Below, piece after piece: positions 60,760-64,000 of a stretch of 64,000 bases of DNA. A program made the position numbers and the translations under genes. Within the stretch, counting starts at the first letter, position 1, and every line of letters starts with the position of its first letter. The notes under the pieces are model-generated. The model had not been told where the DNA came from. It saw only the letters and a list, made by a program, of their open reading frames with translations, and ran no database searches. The stretch comes from Spartinivicinus ruber (lineage in GTDB: Bacteria; Pseudomonadota; Gammaproteobacteria; Pseudomonadales; Zooshikellaceae), in contig NZ_CP048878.1 of NCBI RefSeq assembly GCF_011009015.1, positions 184,501 through 248,500 of the forward strand. The letters are read 5' to 3'.

Positions 60760-61695
60760 ATGAAAAATATACTGGTTAAAATATTTTATTTTTATGTGGT
60801 AGGGATTTTCAGTATTTATTCTTACGCTAAAGATACTATATCTATCACAGGATGTGGTATTAGTAAGAAAGCTTATATGGAAAAAATTGCTTCCATATAT
60901 GAGAAGAAATCAGGTATAAAAATAAGGTTATCAGGAGGTGGTGCGACTAAAGGCTTGCGATTAACTTCTCAAGGAATGACAGATATAGGTGCTTCTTGTC
61001 GCCACAGAATTGCTACATCTGGAGGGATAGTCGAAGAAGAAAACAACCTCAAACTAATTCAAGTTGGTTGGGATGCTCTAGTAGTAATGGTAAATAAAAA
61101 ACAAAAAGTAGATAACTTAACGATACAAAATTTAAAAGACGTTTTTGATGGAAAGGTTACCAACTGGGGTGAGTTTGGAGGAGATAGTATAGAAATACTG
61201 CCACTAACACGCAAAGGTAAATTATCAGGCGTTGGCTATATGTCGCGACTATTAATTTTTGATGACCCAGGCTATGAGTTTAAAAATAAAGGAAATAAAT
61301 ATAAATCGACAGGCCCGCTGGAAAAAGCAACAATAGAGTATGAAGGCGCAATCGCAATAAATGGAATCAGCTCAGCAAAAAAAATTGATGTAAAATTTAT
61401 AGGAATTGATGGGTTTATCCCAACAAAAGAAAATATTATGAAAGGGAAATATCCTTTCTTTAGACCTTTGTATATAGCTGTTCAAAAAAATGATGATAAC
61501 CAAGAAGTCAAGAAACTGGTTCAGTTTATATTAAGTGGTGAAGGGCAGCAGATTATTTCTGATGAGGGTACGATTAACTTGAAAGAAGGGCTTGTATTAG
61601 TTGACAAATGGTTGCAAAAAGTTGAAAAAATGGGCAAAGCCTGGCAGGAAGATGAAGGTGTGATTGTGACTTCAAGCGTTCAAACAGAAATTTAA
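60760..61695 (+). CDS. PstS-like phosphate-type substrate-binding protein
   Basis: I choose ATG 60760 (MKNILVKIFYFYVVGIFSIYSYAKDT) because it gives a normal signal peptide; the frame opens at 60703 with non-signal sequence. The 311-residue product has the PstS-like order: ISITGCGISKKAYMEKIASIYEKKSGIKIRLSGGGATKGL (ligand loop), DIGASCRHR, VGWDALVVMVNKKQKVDNLTIQNLKDVFDGKVTNWGEFGG and YEGAIAINGI. TNWGEFGG is the family hallmark. No pstCAB genes follow, so it is an orphan that may bind phosphate or another oxyanion. The gene is very AT-rich. Confidence 0.85.
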   Translation: MKNILVKIFYFYVVGIFSIYSYAKDTISITGCGISKKAYMEKIASIYEKKSGIKIRLSGGGATKGLRLTSQGMTDIGASCRHRIATSGGIVEEENNLKLIQVGWDALVVMVNKKQKVDNLTIQNLKDVFDGKVTNWGEFGGDSIEILPLTRKGKLSGVGYMSRLLIFDDPGYEFKNKGNKYKSTGPLEKATIEYEGAIAINGISSAKKIDVKFIGIDGFIPTKENIMKGKYPFFRPLYIAVQKNDDNQEVKKLVQFILSGEGQQIISDEGTINLKEGLVLVDKWLQKVEKMGKAWQEDEGVIVTSSVQTEI

Positions 61696-61740
61696 GCTAT
61701 ATTTTCATAGATGAGTTTCGCTGGTATAAAAAGTGGTGAG

Positions 61741-62727
61741 CTAAAACTCTTGAAGAAATTGAGGTATCCGTCGCTCAAGGTAATAGTTTGGGCGCATGGG
61801 GTGCTCACCACTAACAAAACCTACATGTCCACCAGTTGTTGTTAACTCTAATTCAGTAAACTCACTTAAATCTTGTTCTTTAGGTAAGCAGGATGCACTG
61901 ATCAATGGATCATCTAACGAGTGAATAATCAATGTTGGGCAGTGAATGGCGGCTAAATAATGCTTGCTACTGGAACGATGATAATAATCAGCTGCACTAT
62001 TAAACCCATGCAGCGGGGCAGTGACATTATGGTCAAAATCCCAAAATGTTTTATAACGCTTGATGTTACCCAATGTGGTTAAAGTTTTATATTGATCTAT
62101 AGCGCCTTGGGCCATAAAAGAACTTTTTTTAATTTCAATATATTGGATTAAGTCGCGTAAGAAATAATTGCGATAAACTTTAGCTAATCCTTGATTCATT
62201 CGTTTTGCGCATTCGTCCAACTGGAAAGGCACAGAAACTGCCACTGCAGCAATGATAGGGTAATTATGCTGTATTTCGCCTAACCATTTCAGTAGTACAT
62301 TACCCCCCAGTGAGAAGCCAATGACAGCTAATTTCAAGTAACGCGTATTTTGGTCAAGGTGCTTGATGATGAATGCTAGATCATTGCTATCACCTGAATG
62401 GTAACCTCGTGGTAATAAATTGGGTTCGCCACTACAGCCACGAAAGTTCATTGCCACACTGTCCCAGCCAATTTTATGAAGCGCTTGTTGTAACCCTAAT
62501 ACATAGTGGGAGTTGGAATTGCCAGTTAAGCCGTGAAGGATCAGGGCGAGGTTGTGGCTTTTTTGCGGGCTATGCCAGTCTAGATCAATAAAGTCACCAT
62601 CAACAGTGGTAACCCTTTCTCTTTGTCTGACTAATGCTGAAGGGCGGCGCAGTAAAGGCGACCAGACGGTTTGTAAATGGGGGCCTGGTAACCACCAGGC
62701 CGGTTTAAAGCTACTACTTGATAACAT
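61741..62727 (-). CDS. YheT-family alpha/beta hydrolase
   Basis: The 328-residue hydrolase has the YheT pattern: PWWLPGPHLQTVWSPLLRR at the start, ALILHGLTGNSNSHYVLGL (oxyanion region), FRGCSGEPN, nucleophile S139 in VIGFSLGGNVLLKWLGE, an acid in HSLDDPLIS and H301 in GGHVGFVSG. Family members are carboxylesterase-like with no settled substrate. It starts two bases after the stop of the upstream YdgA-like gene, so the two are co-transcribed. Confidence 0.9.
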   Translation of the reverse strand: MLSSSSFKPAWWLPGPHLQTVWSPLLRRPSALVRQRERVTTVDGDFIDLDWHSPQKSHNLALILHGLTGNSNSHYVLGLQQALHKIGWDSVAMNFRGCSGEPNLLPRGYHSGDSNDLAFIIKHLDQNTRYLKLAVIGFSLGGNVLLKWLGEIQHNYPIIAAVAVSVPFQLDECAKRMNQGLAKVYRNYFLRDLIQYIEIKKSSFMAQGAIDQYKTLTTLGNIKRYKTFWDFDHNVTAPLHGFNSAADYYHRSSSKHYLAAIHCPTLIIHSLDDPLISASCLPKEQDLSEFTELELTTTGGHVGFVSGEHPMRPNYYLERRIPQFLQEF

Positions 62728-62729
62728 TA

Positions 62730-64000
62730 TTACTGCATGGGTTTGCCATTAATTGTTAATTGTCCTTGTTGGAACTGAATGGCTGACTTCAATTGATCAT
62801 TGTCATTAATTATATACCCTTGGCTAACGAAGATGGGAACTTGTGCTGCCAATGGAGTATTTTCTATTAACTTGGCAGGTACACTGACATTAGCTGAAGC
62901 TTGTATTGCTCCCATTAGTAATAAGGGGTTTTGTAACATAGCAGCATTTTCAGCTTTGATAGTTGCCTCTAAGTCAGCTTCTATTTTACCTTGTTCGGTA
63001 TTTGCCTGTAAGGTAGGAATTTTTATGACAGGCCCTGCTGCCAGAATTTGATTTAAATCCTCTTGAATTGCAGCAAAGTCAGGCATTGGTGTTTGCTTGC
63101 CAGCACCACTTTGCATTGCTTGCTTTTGAAGCTGGGTAAGCTTCTTAGTGATGGATTGTACAGCTTGAGCTGGCAAGTTTTCTAAAGCGATTTTTAGCTT
63201 AATATCATTCGCAATCGGCTTATTTTCAGCAACGACTTTTTTTGCAGAAAATGTTGTATCAGCTTTTATCATCTGATTGTTATCTGCTTCAGAGTGAGCT
63301 GTTACGATAAAATCTTCCAGAGTGATATTGTTTGGTGTGTTTAATAATGGGTTGCTAGGTGTTTTATTGGAATTGATGGTTACAGCGCTGAGCTTTATTT
63401 CATCATCACCCAACCATAAGTCTTCTAACAATAACTGTTTGTTAGACTTGCCAGTGACTTTGCCTATAAACATGTTCAGTTCAGAAGAGTTGATTTGCAT
63501 GCCATTCCAGCTAAAGTCTGCAACAAGATTAGACATATTATCAGAGAAAGAGATAGTCATTTCTGCTGGTTGAAACATGACGGAGTCAGAGGCTTTTCCT
63601 TCAATATTGTCTAAATTGAAGCCAGCTATAGAAGCTTTGATAGTGGAGTTGCCAGTAAAGCCAATATGACTTTGAATTTGAATGGGGTTTTTGTTGTCTT
63701 TCCAAATTTTGGCAATGTTTGCTTGTTGCTCATCAGTCAGAGGAACTTTGGTTTCAATGGCAGCTAAACCAACTTTATTGGGCCCTTTAAATAAAATTGG
63801 ACCATGGCTGATGTGGTTGTTTATTTTAAAAGTGAATGGTTCTTGATCAGCAAGTTTAACTGTTACGGTGTTGACGGCAGTTGAAGTCAGCCAGCTGCGC
63901 TGGTAATCCACATCAATTTTTAAGTCAAATGGAACAGATTGCAGAGTAGAAGAACTTTGTAAATGCTCCATTTCTGCTTTGAATTGCTTCTCTGCCAAGG
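62730..64000 (-). CDS. YdgA/DUF945-family protein (5' end outside the window)
   Basis: The frame is open to the right edge; the apparent TTG start at 63998 is only the first possible codon there. The visible 423 codons cover most of a family usually near 490-550 residues, without the N-terminal signal or membrane segment. Content: VNTVTVKLADQEPFTFKINNHISHGPILF, FSWNGMQINSSELNMFIGKV, NDIKLKIALENLPAQAVQSI and a C-terminal FVSQGYIINDNDQLKSAIQFQQGQLTINGKPMQ. The ISHGPILF and FQQGQLTINGKP segments are the DUF945 signature. Function unknown; likely periplasmic or outer-membrane-linked. Confidence 0.85.
   Translation of the reverse strand, partial: LAEKQFKAEMEHLQSSSTLQSVPFDLKIDVDYQRSWLTSTAVNTVTVKLADQEPFTFKINNHISHGPILFKGPNKVGLAAIETKVPLTDEQQANIAKIWKDNKNPIQIQSHIGFTGNSTIKASIAGFNLDNIEGKASDSVMFQPAEMTISFSDNMSNLVADFSWNGMQINSSELNMFIGKVTGKSNKQLLLEDLWLGDDEIKLSAVTINSNKTPSNPLLNTPNNITLEDFIVTAHSEADNNQMIKADTTFSAKKVVAENKPIANDIKLKIALENLPAQAVQSITKKLTQLQKQAMQSGAGKQTPMPDFAAIQEDLNQILAAGPVIKIPTLQANTEQGKIEADLEATIKAENAAMLQNPLLLMGAIQASANVSVPAKLIENTPLAAQVPIFVSQGYIINDNDQLKSAIQFQQGQLTINGKPMQ

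Overview
The window looks like the chromosome of an AT-rich marine gammaproteobacterium. Support for this comes from the thrB - DUF2782 - polA order known from Pseudomonas-like genomes, a divergent serA / D-2-hydroxyglutarate dehydrogenase pair, a DctB/DctD two-component system, a TAXI-type TRAP transporter, and many intergenic repeats. A Zooshikella/Spartinivicinus-like member of the old Oceanospirillales is my best guess. This is inference from gene content; no rRNA gene is present to test it.

Layout. 1-7.1 kb: a leftward gene row (Rieske oxygenase, ProV/ProW/ProX-like quaternary-amine ABC transporter, MmgE/PrpD protein cut by the window edge) with a divergent LysR regulator. Two copies of a hairpin repeat sit between the transporter genes. 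7.2-10 kb: three leftward genes for exported proteins, one with a nucleic-acid-deaminase-like signature. 10.6-15.9 kb: a decayed gene fragment, then a rightward four-enzyme cluster (DHDPS-family lyase, aldehyde dehydrogenase, FAD oxidoreductase, 2-oxoglutarate/Fe(II) oxygenase). With the 1-6 kb genes it probably degrades an imported betaine or cyclic amino acid. 16-21 kb: a TPR-retropepsin membrane protein, an OpgC-like membrane protein, a cyclase gene broken by an exact 10-bp tandem duplication, then thrB and DUF2782. 21.5-24.5 kb: polA, followed by a strong small-RNA candidate with C-rich loops at the Spot 42 position.

26-32 kb: two hybrid histidine kinases flank a periplasmic binding-protein gene that is split by an intact IS1595-type element with an 8-bp target duplication. 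32-37 kb: an exported GH15 glucosidase, then 1.8 kb without a convincing gene. 37-47 kb: an RNA methyltransferase, a DctB-like kinase, a binding protein, a decayed gene, and an RHS polymorphic toxin with an ADP-ribosyltransferase-like C-terminus and its immunity gene. A DctD-like sigma-54 activator follows, so the RHS module separates the dctB and dctD partners. 48-52 kb: a TAXI-TRAP transporter preceded by a near-consensus sigma-54 promoter, the likely target of that activator.

52-64 kb: housekeeping and transport genes (serA, D-2-hydroxyglutarate dehydrogenase, AraC regulator, a second betaine-type binding protein, PstS-like protein, YheT-type hydrolase, YdgA/DUF945 protein). A cluster of four DnaA-box-like 9-mers lies within 64 bp at 60.3 kb. 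The standout observations are the deaminase-like exported protein, the RHS-ART module inside dctBD, the sigma-54 link to the TRAP operon, the polA-proximal sRNA candidate, the DnaA-box cluster and the 10-bp duplication.
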